Positions 15,944 to 26,693 are shown, counted from the first letter of the stretch. The stretch: DNA of 64,000 nt from Pseudonocardia sp. CNS-004 (GCA_001942185.1 MKJV01000134.1:116070-180069); one strand, 5' to 3'. Notes: generated by a model not told the origin, from the sequence alone. Program-made: numbers and translations.

Positions 15944-16614
15944 GTGGACGAGTGGCCGGCCGATCCGCGCGCCCGGGCCGCTCAGACCAAGCGGATCCGC
16001 ACCCGAGCCGCACTGATCGCGGCGGCCGACTCGGCGTTCAGCCGCCGCGGCTGGGCCGCCACCCGCATCGAGGACATCGCCGACGCCGCGGGCGTCAGCT
16101 CCGCAACGGCCTACAACCACTTCCCCACCAAGCACGCCCTGCTCGGCGTCGTGTACGAGCCGCACGTCCGTGGCCTCATCCGGCAGGCCGAGCAGGACAT
16201 CGCCGCCGGGCGTCCGGTCGCCGAGGCGATCATCGACCAGGTCGACGCGCTGGCGCGGCTGAGCGCGTACCACCGCGGGCTGACCGCGTCGTTCACCGCC
16301 GCCGTGCTCGACTACACGATCCGCGTGGGCCGCGCCCAGGACCCCGAGGACCAGGCGGACCCGCGGACCCTCGCCCCCATCCACCTGCCGCTCCTGCTGC
16401 TCATCGAGCACGGGCAGCAACCGGTGCGCTGCGCGCCCACCCGCCCGCGAGCGAGATCAGCGGGATGATCGTCAACCTGCTGCTGGTGCGGAGCGTCAAC
16501 CGCAAGGAAGAGCCGCCTGCCGACACCTCCGAGCTGCTGCTCACGATGCTGTTCGGCGCGCTCCGCCCCGAGCTCGTCATCGCCCGTGACGAGCGTGGAA
16601 CCTGGAAGGGATGA
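15944..16614 (+). CDS. TetR family transcriptional regulator (frameshifted near 16419)
   Basis: GTG at 15944 (MDEWPADPRARAAQTKRIRT). HTH about 20-65: AALIAAADSAFSRRGWAATR, IEDIADAAGVSSATAYNHFP. C-terminal domain reads on to LLLLIEHGQQ, then shifts; restoring one base gives TGALRAHPPASEISGMIVNL, LLVRSVNRKEEPPADTSELL and ends ARDERGTWKG, about 223 residues. Divergent from the isoaspartyl methyltransferase gene with about 105 bases between starts, so it may control that gene. No clear palindromic operator seen there. Confidence 0.82.
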
Positions 16615-16659
16615 CCGGCTGATCGCGGTGCTGCCCGCCGAGCCCCGGCGGGAGCAGCA

Positions 16660-17594
16660 CTAGCCGACGCGCCTCGGTGCACCCAGGCCGTTCGGATCCC
16701 TGGCCGTGCGCCGGTACGACTGCGGCGACGCGCCGGTCGCGCGCGTGAACTGCAGGCGGAAGTTGCTCGTGCTGCCGAAACCGGTCATGCGGGCGATCCG
16801 CTCGATCGGCTCGCAGGTGGTCTCGAGCAGGTAGAGGGCGCGGCGGAGGCGCTGGGAGAGCAGCCACTGCATCGGGGTCGTGCCGAGCGCGGCCTCGAAG
16901 CGCCGGGCGAGGGTGCGGGAGCTGACGTGCGCCGCCCTCGCCAGGTCGGCGAGGCTGAGCGGCTCACCGAGGCGCGCGGTGGCCCACTCGAGCACGTCGG
17001 TGAGCTCGTCGGGGGCGGGGTTGTCGTCGCGGCGCACGAGGTCCCGGTACAGCTCGACCGCGGTGGTGCCGCCGACACACGTGTGGATGCCGCCGTCGGC
17101 CAGCACGGGCGCCGAGGTGTCGACGAGCACGCGCGGGAACCGTGCACGCAGGTCGCCTGCGAGGTCGTGGTGGACGGTCACGCGGCGCCCGGTGAGCAGG
17201 CCCGCCGCGGCCAGGACGAACGGGCCGGACCCCGCCGCGACGACACGGGCGCCCGTGCAGCGGCCGCGCGGAGCGCGTGGGTGATCCGGAGCTGCGGGGT
17301 GCGGGGTGGTTCCGCGCCTCCGGGGACGATGACGGTGCGGGCGGCGGCCAGCACGTCGAGGCCGTGTGGCGCCTCGATGGAGAAGCCGGACACGAGGGTG
17401 ACCCGCCCCGGCTCCACCGCGCAGTACCGCACGGCGTAGCGGTCGTGGACGAAGACGTCGGCCGGCGCGCCGAGCTCGACGATCGAGGCGTCCCGCGTCG
17501 CGAGCACCGCCACCAGGTGGTCCGCGACGTCCTGGTCCGCGACGCGGTGGTCCGCAATGTGTCTTTCTCCCCGCACGGAGCGACTCTCCGGCAC
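16660..17594 (-). CDS. GlxA-type AraC family regulator (DJ-1/PfpI plus AraC HTH; frameshifted near 17254)
   Basis: N-terminal part (VADHLVAVLATRDASIVELG, GFSIEAPHGLDVLAAARTVI, VPGGAEPPRTPQLRITHALR) is a DJ-1/PfpI-like glutamine-amidotransferase fold that senses small molecules. Restoring one G near 17254 joins it to VVAAGSGPFVLAAAGLLTGR, VTVHHDLAGDLRARFPRVLV and the C-terminal double HTH: LSLADLARAAHVSSRTLARR, then RALYLLETTCEPIERIARMT, GFGSTSNFRLQFTRATGASP, QSYRRTARDP. About 312 residues. The exact start is uncertain; the first 20 codons contain a short direct repeat (CGTCGCGGACCA type). Likely activator; target not evident because both neighbours are themselves regulators. Confidence 0.82.
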
Positions 17595-17624
17595 GGGGCG
17601 GGCCGGGGCCAGGCCATCGGGCGG

Positions 17625-20133
17625 TCAGCTACCGGCACCGGTGTGCTCCTCGGGCAGCTCGCTGAGCCGGGCCCGGATGGCGGCGGTGCTGACCTCGCCG
17701 TCCGTGGTGTTCTCGGCGCCGAGCCCGGTGAGGATGTCCAGGGCCTGCCGCCAATGGTCGCGCGCCTCTCCGTGCCGGCCGAGGGCGTGGTGGGCGTGGG
17801 CGAGGCCGTCGTGGGCGTTCGCCCGGTCGGCGGGCTGGCCCAGCTGGGCGGCGACCTCGAGTGCCTCCAGGTGGTCGGCGAGGGCCCGGTCGGGACGGCC
17901 GGCCGCGAAGTGCAGCCTGCCCATCCCCTGGAGGGCCTCGTACACCAGGTTCCGGTTGCCGATCTCGCGGCTGAGCGCCAGAGCGGACCGGTACGTCCGT
18001 TCGGCCTGGTCGTGCAGTCCCAGCACGCGCTGTGCGGCGGCGAGGCCGATCATCGCGTTGAGTTCGCCGTGCCTGCTGCCGATGGCGTGGGCGATCCGGT
18101 GGGCCTCCTCGAAGCTGGCGAGGGCCTCCGGCCGGTGGCCCTGCTGGCGGTGCTGCCAGCCGAGCCCGGTCAGCGCGTCGACCTCGCTGCTGCGGTTGCC
18201 GGTGGCGTGCGCGAGCTCCTGGGCCCGGGTGAAGGCCTCGAAGGCCCGTTCGTACTCGCCGAGCTGACGGTGCAGCCACCCGAGCCCGATGAGGGAGTTC
18301 AGCTCGATGGTGGGGTGGCCGGTGCCGTGCGCGAGCTCCCGCGCGCGCGAGAGCCGCTCGGCGGCCTCCGGGTACCGGCCCTGCAACAGGTGGTTGTGGC
18401 CGAGGCCGACGAGCGCGTTCAGCTCGGCGTATCGGTCGCCGATCGCCGTGGAGATCTCCAGCGCCTGCTCGTGCCGCTGCGCCGCCCGCTCGTTGCGGCC
18501 CTGTTTGAGGTGCGTGCGCCCGAGGTTGGTGAGGGCCCGCAGCTCGGCGCGTCGGTCGCCTGCAGCGCGGGCGAGCGCCAGCGCCCGGCCGTGGACGTCC
18601 TCGGCGGTGGCGTAGCGGCCGCGGCTGATGAGGTGGACGTGCAGTGCCGCGGCCAGGTCGTGGGCGTGCTCCGGCCACCCGTGGTCGGCGGCGTGCCGGA
18701 ACACGGCGAGCAGCGCGGGAAGCTCGGCGTCGAGCCATGCGGTGGCCGCGTCCGGTTCGGCGGGGACCGGGTCGGCGCCGGACGGCGGGACGTGCGGGTG
18801 GTCGGCGTTCTCGTGCGGGTAGGCGACGCCGGTGGCGGCGGCGACGCCGTGGCGGTAGTGGTCGAGCAGCTGGGTGCGCGCGGCCCGCCGGTCCGGCTCG
18901 GGCTCGTCGGCGTCCGCCTTCGCGAGGCTGTGGGCGCGGACGAGGTCGTGGAACCGGAAGCGCCCGGGCGCGGGCTCCTGCAGCAGGTGCGTGTCGAGCA
19001 GCGGATCGAGCCGTCGCTCGGCCTGCGGCTCCGCGGCACCGAGGAGCGCGGCCGCCGCGTGCACGGCCAGGTCGGGACCGGGGTGCAGCCCCAGCAGCCG
19101 GTACGTGCGCTGCGCCTGCGACGGCAGCTGCTGGTAGGACAGGTCGAGGGCGGCGGTCACGCTGCGGTCGCCCGCCTCGAGCTCCGCGAGCAGGTCCCGG
19201 CGGACCCGCAGGCGTCGATCAGGTGCGCGACCGTCCAGGTCGGGCGCGACCGCAGGCGCGCGGCGGCCACCCGTACCGCGAGGGGGAGCCGGCCACACAG
19301 CTCGACGAGCTCGGCGAGCGGCGCGTCCGGCTCGCCGGCTGCCGTGCCCGCGGCGAGGGTGAAGAGGGTGACGGCGTCGCCGCGGGGGAGCAGGTCGAGG
19401 GTGAGCGAGTGGCTCTGGTCGAGCCCGGCCAGCAGCCGCCTGCTCGTGACCAGCACCAGGTTCCCGGGCGTCCCGGGCAGCAGCGGAACCACGTGCGCCT
19501 CGGCCGCCGCGTTGTCGAGCACGATCAGCGTCCGCCGGCCCGCCAGCCTGCTCCGGTAGAGCGCCGCCCGGTCGTCGAGGTCCGGCGGGATCCGGTCGTC
19601 GGGAACCCCGAGGGAACGCAGTACGCGATCGAGCGCCTCCGCCGGGTCGAGCGGCCGCTCGTCCTGGGCGTATCCGTGCAGGTCGAGGTAGATCTGCCCG
19701 TCCGGGTACCGGGCCGCCACCCGGTGGGCGGCCTGCACGGCGAGCGCCGTCTTGCCGACGCCCGCCATCCCGGAGATCGTGGCGACGACGAGCTGCGCCG
19801 GGTCGCTGATCCGGTCGAGATCCGCGAGCTCCCGGTCCGCCCGGTGAACAGGGGAGACGGTCCGGGGAGCTGCCGCAGCCGCCCCGCGCCGGGCTCGCGT
19901 GCCGCCGTCACCAGCAGTGCGCGTTCGTCGGGACCCAGCCCGAGCGCGTCGGCCACGAGCCGGATCGATGCGCTCTGCGCGGTGCCGCCGCGTTCGAACC
20001 GCCGGATCGAGCGCACGGAAAGGCCCGCCCGCGCCGCGAGCTGCTCCTGCGTGAGCAGCGCCCGCTCCCGCCACCCCTTCAACAGCTGTCCCGGGGCGTG
20101 CGGACCGTCAACGTCCGCCCGGTGCTCGGCCAC
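17625..20133 (-). CDS. Large HTH-XRE / NB-ARC / TPR regulator (AfsR-like without SARP domain; two frameshifts)
   Basis: About 837 residues across three frames joined by missing bases near 19840 and 19215. Residues about 15-75: XRE-type HTH (LLKGWRERALLTQEQLAARA, GLSVRSIRRFERGGTAQSAS). Residues about 100-380: STAND/NB-ARC ATPase with P-loop GMAGVGKTALAVQAAHRVAA, Walker B-like RRTLIVLDNAAAEAH, and LVLVTSRRLLAG. Residues about 400-837: winged-helix then at least eight tetratricopeptide repeats (RAELRALTNLGRTHLKQGRN; AELNALVGLGHNHLLQGRYP and so on). STAND regulators switch on by ligand and ATP binding. It is divergent from the secreted intradiol dioxygenase, its likely target. Many long reading frames on the opposite strand here are shadows. 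Confidence 0.85.
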
Positions 20134-20282
20134 GGCCCTCCTCGTCGTGATCGCGGTTCATTGAACACCGTCACCGGCGGGGTCACCCCGGCACCACAGG
20201 AAGCGCACAGGAACCGCACAGGGCCACCCCACCTGCCGTTCCTACCGTGGGTGCCGAACAGTCATCCACCTGCGGAGGAACC

Positions 20283-21191
20283 GTGCGGCACCACCCGAGG
20301 CCGACCTACGAGGGGCGCCCGCTCGCCCGGCCCGACGAGGAGGTCGTCGACCAGGGCCTCGGCTTCGACATCACGACGCTGACGAGCCGCAGGCGGGTGC
20401 TGCGGGCGCTCGGGCTCGGCGCCGCCGCCGCGGGCCTCGCGGCATGCGCGAGCAACCCGGGCACCGGGAGCGTCCCGACCACCGCCGCAGGCACCGGCCT
20501 CGTGGAGATCCCCGACGAGACCGCCGGGCCCTACCCGGGCGACGGCTCCAACGGCCCGAACGCGCTCACCGGGAGCGGCATCGTCCGCAGCGACATCCGG
20601 TCCGGCTTCGCCGGGGCGAGCGGCACCGCGGAGGGGGTGCCGCTGACCGTCGAACTCACCGTCCTCGACATCGCGAACGGCGGGTCCGCCTTCGCGGGCG
20701 CGGCCGTCTACGTCTGGCACTGCGACCGCGACGGCGGGTACTCGATGTACTCGAGCGGGATCGAGGACCAGAACTACCTGCGCGGCGTGCAGATCGCCGA
20801 CCCGTCCGGCCGCGTGCGCTTCACCAGCATCTTCCCGGCCTGCTACTCGGGACGGTGGCCGCACATCCACTTCGAGGTGTATCCGGACCAGGCCGGCATC
20901 GTCGACGCCTCGAACGCGATCGCCACCTCCCAGATCGCGCTGCCCCGGGACGTCTGCGACGTGGTGTACGCGCAGCCCGGGTACGAGGCGTCGGTCAGCA
21001 ACCTCTCGCAGGTCACCCTCGCCACGGACAACGTCTTCGGCGACGACGGCGGAGTGCACGAGCTCGGAGCCGTGACCGGGGACGTCACGAGCGGCTACAC
21101 CGTGGCGCTCACCGCTCCCGTCGACACCACGACCACCCCGTCCGCCGGCAGCGCGCCGGGCGGTCCAGGTGGTCCACCGCCGTCCCGCTGA
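20283..21191 (+). CDS. Secreted intradiol ring-cleavage dioxygenase-like protein (Tat lipoprotein)
   Basis: 302 residues from GTG at 20283, with GGAGGA 5-10 bases upstream. An N-terminal lead of about 30 residues precedes a Tat-like signal SRRRVLRALGLGAAAAGLAA with lipobox-like AACASN, so it is probably exported folded and lipid-anchored. Catalytic core: ETAGPYPGDGSN, AAVYVWHCDRDGGYSMYSSG, FTSIFPACYSGRWPHIHFEV; the two Tyr and the His-Ile-His supply the Fe(III) ligands of the intradiol family. These enzymes open catechol-type rings; exported versions are common in actinobacteria but poorly understood. C-terminal tail is Thr/Ser/Gly/Pro-rich. Divergent from the NB-ARC regulator. Frame intact. 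Confidence 0.87.
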   Translation: MRHHPRPTYEGRPLARPDEEVVDQGLGFDITTLTSRRRVLRALGLGAAAAGLAACASNPGTGSVPTTAAGTGLVEIPDETAGPYPGDGSNGPNALTGSGIVRSDIRSGFAGASGTAEGVPLTVELTVLDIANGGSAFAGAAVYVWHCDRDGGYSMYSSGIEDQNYLRGVQIADPSGRVRFTSIFPACYSGRWPHIHFEVYPDQAGIVDASNAIATSQIALPRDVCDVVYAQPGYEASVSNLSQVTLATDNVFGDDGGVHELGAVTGDVTSGYTVALTAPVDTTTTPSAGSAPGGPGGPPPSR

Positions 21192-21262
21192 GCGCCCGAA
21201 CGGAGGCAGATCCCAGGTGAACCGATGTGGCCGGACGGAAAACTCTCGGTAGAGTGCCGGCC

Positions 21263-21810
21263 GTGACGGGCCGGCGCAGATCCCTCAGCCTGGTACTCAA
21301 CGGCACGTTCGGTCGCGCTCTCGACGTGGCCACGGAACTCGAGGACTGCCTCGTGCTGGCCCACGACCAGGCCGCCGGGGGCGCCCGTGAGAGCGGTGCG
21401 ATCTCGCTGCACGGTCGCGACGCCACCCCGTTCCGGGTGCGGGTGCTCGCCCGCGACCTCGAGGACGCGTTCATGGACGCGCTGTCCATCCGCTCCCCGC
21501 TCGTGGCGACTACGACGGCGCCCTCGAATCGGCGCAGGAGCTGGTCACGGTGCTGCGCCGCATCTACCCCCTCGCCATGGTGCTCGACGACGGCCGCTGC
21601 GTGGGCGTCATCCGCCACGTCGACCACGCCTACGCGTGTGCGCAGGTGTTCGTCACGGTGCTGGAGATGGCGCGGGAGCACGGTCCCGGGGAGCCGGAGC
21701 TCACGGTGGTGTCCCCGGAGAACGTCCCCACCCCGGATGCGACGGAGATGGAGGAGCAGCTGCGGGAGCGGTGGGCCCGCATCCTTCCGTTCCAGGGCGA
21801 GCGCGACTGA
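21263..21810 (+). CDS. Hypothetical protein, about 182 residues (frameshifted near 21508)
   Basis: From a GTG at 21263 (RRRSLSLVLNGTFGRALDVA, then TELEDCLVLAHDQAAGGARE, TPFRVRVLARDLEDAFMDAL); one missing base near 21508 joins YDGALESAQELVTVLRRIYP, LAMVLDDGRCVGVIRHVDHA and YACAQVFVTVLEMAREHGPG, ending WARILPFQGERD. Predicted soluble alpha/beta with acidic C-terminus. Not recognised. Start uncertain: an ATG at 21225 in another frame and GTGs at 21227 and 21251 are alternatives. Confidence 0.5.
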
Positions 21811-21843
21811 CGGGCGGCATCCCCCGCAAGAGGGCGCCGCCCG
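21811..21843. terminator. Bidirectional hairpin between convergent genes
   Basis: CGGGCGGC (21811-21818) pairs with GCCGCCCG (21836-21843). It begins right after the stop of the hypothetical gene and 15 bases before the stop of the GMC oxidoreductase on the other strand. Confidence 0.6.
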
Positions 21844-21857
21844 ACGGCCCCTAGGCC

Positions 21858-23537
21858 CTAGCTGTCCTTGGAGGCCACGCGCAGCTCGGCGGTGCGGGTC
21901 TGGTCGCGCCGGAAGTACTCGGTGTGGTCCGGCGGCAGCGCCGGCCGTCCGAGGATGATGTCGGCGGCCTTCTCGGCGATCACCATGACCGGCGCGTAGG
22001 TGTTGGCGTTGGTGACGACGGGCATCACCGACGCGTCCACCACGCGCACGCCCTCGATGCCGTGGACCTGCATCGTGTCCGGGTCGACGACGGCCTGGTC
22101 GTCGGTGCCCATCTTGCAGGTCCCGGAGTAGTGCATCGCCGACTTGGCGTTCGTCACCACCCAGTCCCAGATCTGGTCGTCGGTCTGCACGTTCGGGCCG
22201 GGTTCGGCCTCGCCGCCGTCGTACCGGGCGAGCGCCGACTGCGCCATGATCTCCCGTGTGACGCGGACCGCGTCGATCCAGTCCCGCCGGTCCTTCTCGG
22301 CGGACAGGTAGTTGAACTGGATCGCCGGTGGCGTGCGCCAGCTCGGCGAGGTCGGCGTGATGCTGCCGCGCGAATCGGAGTTCATCACGCGACGTGCACC
22401 TGGTACCCGTGCGGCCCGGTGGGCGAGTTCGGGTACGACTTCGACGCCAGCGGCAGGAACTGGTACATCAGGTTCGGGAATGGCAGCTTGTCGTTGCTGC
22501 GGGCGAAGCCACCCGCTTCCCAGTGGTTGGTCGCGCCCGGCCCGCTGCGCAGGAACAGCCACTGCGCCCCGATCCACGGCGCGTTCATCAGATTGGCGGT
22601 GGGCTGCAGCGACACCGGCTTGGTGCAGGAATGCTGGATCTGAATCGCCAGGTGGTCCTGCAGGTTCTTGCCCACGCCCGGGAGGTGGTGCACGACCGGC
22701 ACGCCGATGGATTCCAGCGCCGCCGCGTCACCGACTCCGGACAGCTGCAGGATGTGCGGGCTCTTGATGGCCCCGGCGCACAGGACGATGTCGCGGCTGA
22801 GCACGTGGTGCACGTGGCCGCGCCGGTCCACGTACTCGACCCCGACCGCACGCGTGCCGTCGAACATGATCTTCGAGACCGTGCAGCCGGTCTGGACGGT
22901 CAGGTTGTGGCGGCCCATGGCGGGGCGCAGGTACGCACGGGTGGCCGACCAGCGCCTCGACTTGCGGATGTTGTGGTCGAGGGTGCCGAAACCCTCCTGC
23001 TGGAACCCGTTGCGTCCGGCGTGGCGTAGTGCCCGGCCTCCTGCGCGGCCAGCAGGAACGCCTGCGACAGGACATTGCCCGGGCGCCCCTTCTGCACCGT
23101 CAACGGACCCCCGCGCCCCCGCAGCGGCCGCCGACCTCGGCGTCCTCCATACGCTTGAAATAGGGCAGTACGTTCGCGTAGCCCCAGTTCTGCATACCGG
23201 GCAGCGCCGCCCAGCCCTCGTAGTCCAGCGGGTTGCCGCGCTGGTACAGCATTCCGTACAGATTGCTCGTACCGCCCAGCATCCGACCCGCGGGCAGATT
23301 CATCCGCCGCCCGCGCAGCCCCGGCTCCGGCTCACTGCGATAACGCCAGTCGTAGAAACTCACGCCCCGCGTGAAGGCGATACCCGCGGGCATGCGCATC
23401 AGCACGTCCCACGAGTAGTCCGGACGGCCGCTCTCGAGCACCAGCACCCGCCGCGCCGGATCGGCCGACAGCCGGTTCGCCAATGCCGAACCCGCCGAAC
23501 CACCACCGATGATGACGTGATCGAACGAGTCGGTCAT
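21858..23537 (-). CDS. GMC family FAD oxidoreductase, copy 1 (at least three frameshifts)
   Basis: ATG at 23537 (MTDSFDHVIIGGGSAGSALA). FAD-binding GGGSAG at about residue 10, DWRYRSEPEPGLRGRRMNLP, AGRMLGGTSNLYGMLYQRGN near 75-95 (GMC signature 1). Then, after shifts near 23100 and 23005, AFLLAAQEAGHYATPDATNG and MGRHNLTVQTGCTVSKIMFD; GAIKSPHILQLSGVGD (signature 2) and GKNLQDHLAIQIQHSC. After a third shift near 22390, AMHYSGTCKMGTDD and ANTYAPVMVIAEKAADIILG. Total about 560 residues, close to choline-dehydrogenase-like members that oxidise alcohols. Active-site His of HYSGTCKMG is present. Divergent from a flippase-like gene; a paralogue of both lies at 31857-34821. Confidence 0.85.
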
Positions 23538-23662
23538 TTGTGCCCCCCTCATGGCAACAGGAGAGCCACGCGCACCAATTCACCCGATCGTGGTGCGCGG
23601 TGGCTCTTGACGGCGGGACGCTACACGCCGCCGCGGCACCGCGGGCAGCCGACCCGGCGCGC

Positions 23663-23682
23663 TAACACCGCAACGGGTGTTA
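23663..23682. promoter_or_regulatory. Operator-like inverted repeat between GMC copy 1 and flippase copy 1
   Basis: TAACACC (23663-23669), 6-base spacer, GGTGTTA (23676-23682), in the middle of the 219-bp divergent intergenic region. Regulator not known; none is adjacent. Confidence 0.45.
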
Positions 23683-23756
23683 CCGATAGACCGCACGTCG
23701 GGGGGCTGTACCGGGGGAGGCACGACCTGCATGCGGGCACATCGGGGACCGGTCGG

Positions 23757-25099
23757 ATGATGGGTCGCGTGCCGGCACCCCGCGAGATCGACGCGCCCAC
23801 CATGGAGTTCGACGTCGTCACCGCGCCCCTGCCGATCGGCCGCACCGCAGACGACGGCTGGCGGGCCCCGCAGCACCGCGACGGCATGGCGCTCGTGCTC
23901 AGCTCGGCCGTGTCGTCAGGCATCGGCATGCTGTTCTGGGTGCTCGCCGCGCGGCTGTTCGACCCCACCGTCGTCGGCCTCAACTCCACGGCGATCTCCG
24001 CGATGACGCTCCTCGGCTCGGCCGCCCACCTGAACCTGGGCAACGCGATCCTGCGCTTCGTCCCCGTGGCGCAGCGGCGCGGCCGGATCATCGCGGGCTG
24101 CTTCGCCGTCGGCATCGGGGTGGCCACCGTCCTCGGCATCGGGTTCGCGGCCGGCGCGAGCGTGTGGGCGCCGGAGCTCGTCACCGCCGTCGGCTACCCG
24201 GCCCTGATCGCCTTCTTCGTGGTCAGCACCCCGCTCTACACGGTGTTCGTGCTCCAGGACGCCGCCCTCACCGCGATCAAGCGCGCCGACCTCGTGCTGT
24301 GGGAGAACCTCGTGTTCTCCGTCCTGAAGGTCGCCCTGCTCGTCGGAGCCGCCTGGCTCGCCGTCGACGCCGGGATCGCCGTCGGCTGGGTCGTGGCCAC
24401 CCTGCTCGTCGTGGCCGTGGTCACCAGCTGGCTCACCCGCGCCGTGCGCACCGCACCGCCGCCGCCCGTCGTCCACCCGGTCACGGTGCGCGACCTGCGC
24501 GAGTTCGTGGGCGCCGACTATGCGGGCAACATCTTCTGGCAGGCCGCCGTCTTCGGCCTGCCGCTGGTCGTGATCAACCTGGCGGGGCCCGACGGCGCCG
24601 CCGTCTACGGGGTGGTCTGGCAGATCGCGTTCGCCTTCTACCTGGTGGCCATCGGCATGGGCAAGTCGATGGTGGCCCACAACGCCGCCGCCGACCGGGC
24701 CGCCGCCGACCGGGCCCGCCGCGGGATGGAACGCAAGGTCCTCACGCTCATCGTGCCCGCCGCGGTCGTGACCGCACTGGCGTCCTACCCGATCCTGTGG
24801 GTGTTCGGCCACACCTACGCGCAGGGCGGCACCCTGCTGCTGGTCCTGCTGGCGCTGTCCGCGATCCCGAACGTCGTCACGAACTCGACGGTCTGGGAGG
24901 CGCGCGTGAGCCGCCACCGCGCCGTGCTGGTCGGCCTGCCCGCCACCCTCTGCGCTCTCGTGATCATCGGCACCGTGGTCCTGGTCCCGATGATGGGCAT
25001 CACCGGCGCCGGATGGGCCTGGCTCGGCGCCAGACCGTGGTGGCCGTCGGCGTGCTGGTGCGCCGCCGGATGGTCCGGGCGGCCGCCACACCGTCATGA
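23757..25099 (+). CDS. Flippase-like (MATE/Wzx-type) membrane protein, copy 1 (frameshifted near 25030)
   Basis: About 448 residues from ATG 23757 (MMGRVPAPREIDAPTMEFDV); ATG at 23802 is an alternative start. A cytoplasmic lead is followed by about 12 hydrophobic segments. Conserved stretches: WRAPQHRDGMALVLSSAVSS, ARLFDPTVVGLNSTAISAMT, HLNLGNAILRFVPVAQRRGR, YTVFVLQDAALTAIKRADLV. Matches polysaccharide/oligosaccharide flippase-like transporters of the MOP superfamily, which move lipid-linked sugars or other solutes. After a missing base near 25030 the tail QTVVAVGVLVRRRMVRAAAT ends at 25099, and this stop TGA is the first three bases of the first palindromic repeat. Closely related to the protein at 33523-34821. 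Confidence 0.82.
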
Positions 25100-25776
25100 T
25101 CGCCAGAGGTGGTGCCAGGACAACAGTTCTGTCGCCACCTCGTCATCGGCGGCGATCATCAGGACAACTCGCTGTCGCGGCCGGAGCCCCGCCCGCGCGC
25201 GCCACTCGCGCACGGCACGAGCCGGGTGGGACCTGGGGCTGCCTGGCCATGATCGCGTGAAGTGGTGTCAGTGCGTCAGATCTGTCGCGTCCGCCCCATT
25301 TCTGGAGATCTCGGGGAACGTCGCCGCGGGTCGGTGGCGATGGATCTGTTGTCGTGACACCACCTCTGGTGCTCATGCTCGAGCCGACCCGGTGATCGCC
25401 GGAGGTGGTGCCGGCGCGACAGATTCGGCGCTCCGATACCACTCCGGGTGACCTCCTCAGGGAGGCGTGACGCTGATCGGCGCGAGCGGTGTGGGGACGA
25501 CGGATCTGTCGCGTTCGCTCCACGTCCGGGGATCGTGTGTGGGGAGTTGGGTCGATCGTCGGGCACAGGCGGTGGCGGCTACGGATCTGGCGCGCTCGCC
25601 CACCTGTGGCGATCTCGCGTCGGGCCGAGGCTGTGATCACCGGAAGTGGTGTCGCGGCGACAGAGCTGTCGCTTCGTCACCATTCCTGGCGATCTCGGTG
25701 GGGGTGTGTTGCGTCGATCGGCGGGAGTGGTGTGGGGGCGACGGATCTGTCGCCCTGGCACCACCTCTGGCGATCA
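25097..25776. repeat. Array A: eight tandem palindromic repeats, period about 80 bp
   Basis: Units at 25097-25159, 25250-25310, about 25311-25375 (degenerate), 25393-25453, 25474-25535, 25553-25614, 25634-25695 and 25715-25776. Each is an imperfect 61-63-bp palindrome. Left arm is like TGATCGCCGGAAGTGGTG, core like GCGACAGATCTGTCGC, right arm like CACCACTTCTGGCGATCA, with about five variable bases between the parts. Centres from the third unit on are 79-81 bp apart. Arms and core can pair into one long hairpin. Changes in one arm are often not matched in the other. The array fills the space between flippase copy 1 and the DUF559 gene; there is no other gene in it. Confidence 0.9.
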
Positions 25777-25823
25777 TCGCGAAACGGCCCCGCGGGGATG
25801 GGTCGGTCGCGCATCCTGTTCCG

Positions 25824-26693
25824 ATGTCCATCGAGCGGATCGTCCAGCGGCAAGCCGGGGTGATCGGTCTGCGCCAGGCCGTGCAGGCCGGTATGAGCGC
25901 CCGGACGGTGCAGCGGCGGGTGGCGAGCGGGGCCTGGCGGGAACTGCTGCCGCTCGTCTACCTCGTTTCCGGGCACCGCCGCACCGACGAGGTGCGGGTG
26001 CGCGCCGCGTCGCTGTGGATCGGCCGGGCGCCGGCAGCCGTCACCGGCCTCGCGGCCGCGTACTGGCACGGGATGCTCGATGCCGCGCCCGCTCTCGTCG
26101 AGATCACCGTGCCGCGGACGACCCATCGGACCGCGCCGCCGGGAGTGGTGGTGCGCCGGCGCGACCTGCACGCCGTCGACGTCGTCGAGCATCGTGGTCT
26201 GCTGGTCGCCGACGGCGCCCTCGCGGCGCTGGAAACCGCGATCGCCCTCCCCGACGGCTCGGCCTTCCTCGACCGCGCCCTGCAGCGGCACCTGCCGTTC
26301 CTCGAGCTGTACGAGTGCTACACCCGAAACCTGGGCCGGCGTGGCTGGAAGGACGCGGGGCGTCTGGTCATCGCGGCGGCCGATCGCGCCGACTCCGCCG
26401 CCGAGCGCCTCCTCAAGAAGTTGCTGCGGGAAGCCGGGATCACCGGATGGGTGATCGGCCACCGATTCGGCCCCCACCTCATCGACCTCGCCTTCCCCGA
26501 GCAGCGCCTCGCCATCGAGCTGGACGGGTGGGCCTACCACGTCGACGTCGACCGGTTCCGCGCCGACCGCCGCAAGGGCAACGCCCTCACCGCCGCCGGC
26601 TGGACGTTGCTGCGATTCACCTGGCATGACCTGGTGACCCGGCCCCGCGAGGTGATCGCGGAGATCCTGCACGTGCTCGCCGCAGCCGCGTGA
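25824..26693 (+). CDS. DUF559-domain nuclease-like protein with AbiEi-type N-terminal domain
   Basis: 289 residues from ATG 25824 (MSIERIVQRQAGVIGLRQAV). N-terminal about 1-60 is a winged-helix AbiEi-antitoxin-like domain (GVIGLRQAVQAGMSARTVQR, RVASGAWRELLPLVYLV). The middle (about 60-190) holds LWIGRAPAAVTGLAAAYWHG. C-terminal about 200-285 is DUF559, a PD-(D/E)XK/Vsr-like nuclease fold: GPHLIDLAFPEQRLAIELDG (Asp and Glu of the active site), then HVDVDRFRADRRKGNALTAA and GWTLLRFTWHDL. Such proteins are common, multi-copy and uncharacterised in actinobacteria. What is unusual here is that it sits alone between two arrays of one palindromic repeat, and that its stop TGA is the first three bases of array B. 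Frame intact. Confidence 0.88.
   Translation: MSIERIVQRQAGVIGLRQAVQAGMSARTVQRRVASGAWRELLPLVYLVSGHRRTDEVRVRAASLWIGRAPAAVTGLAAAYWHGMLDAAPALVEITVPRTTHRTAPPGVVVRRRDLHAVDVVEHRGLLVADGALAALETAIALPDGSAFLDRALQRHLPFLELYECYTRNLGRRGWKDAGRLVIAAADRADSAAERLLKKLLREAGITGWVIGHRFGPHLIDLAFPEQRLAIELDGWAYHVDVDRFRADRRKGNALTAAGWTLLRFTWHDLVTRPREVIAEILHVLAAAA

Noticed and set aside
17277..19559. 760-codon plus-strand reading frame
   Set aside because: Antisense shadow of the NB-ARC/TPR gene; composition is Val/Gly/Arg-rich without domains, and the minus strand encodes recognisable TPR repeats.
23916..25097. 393-codon minus-strand frame
   Set aside because: Antisense of flippase copy 1; low complexity and no start context.
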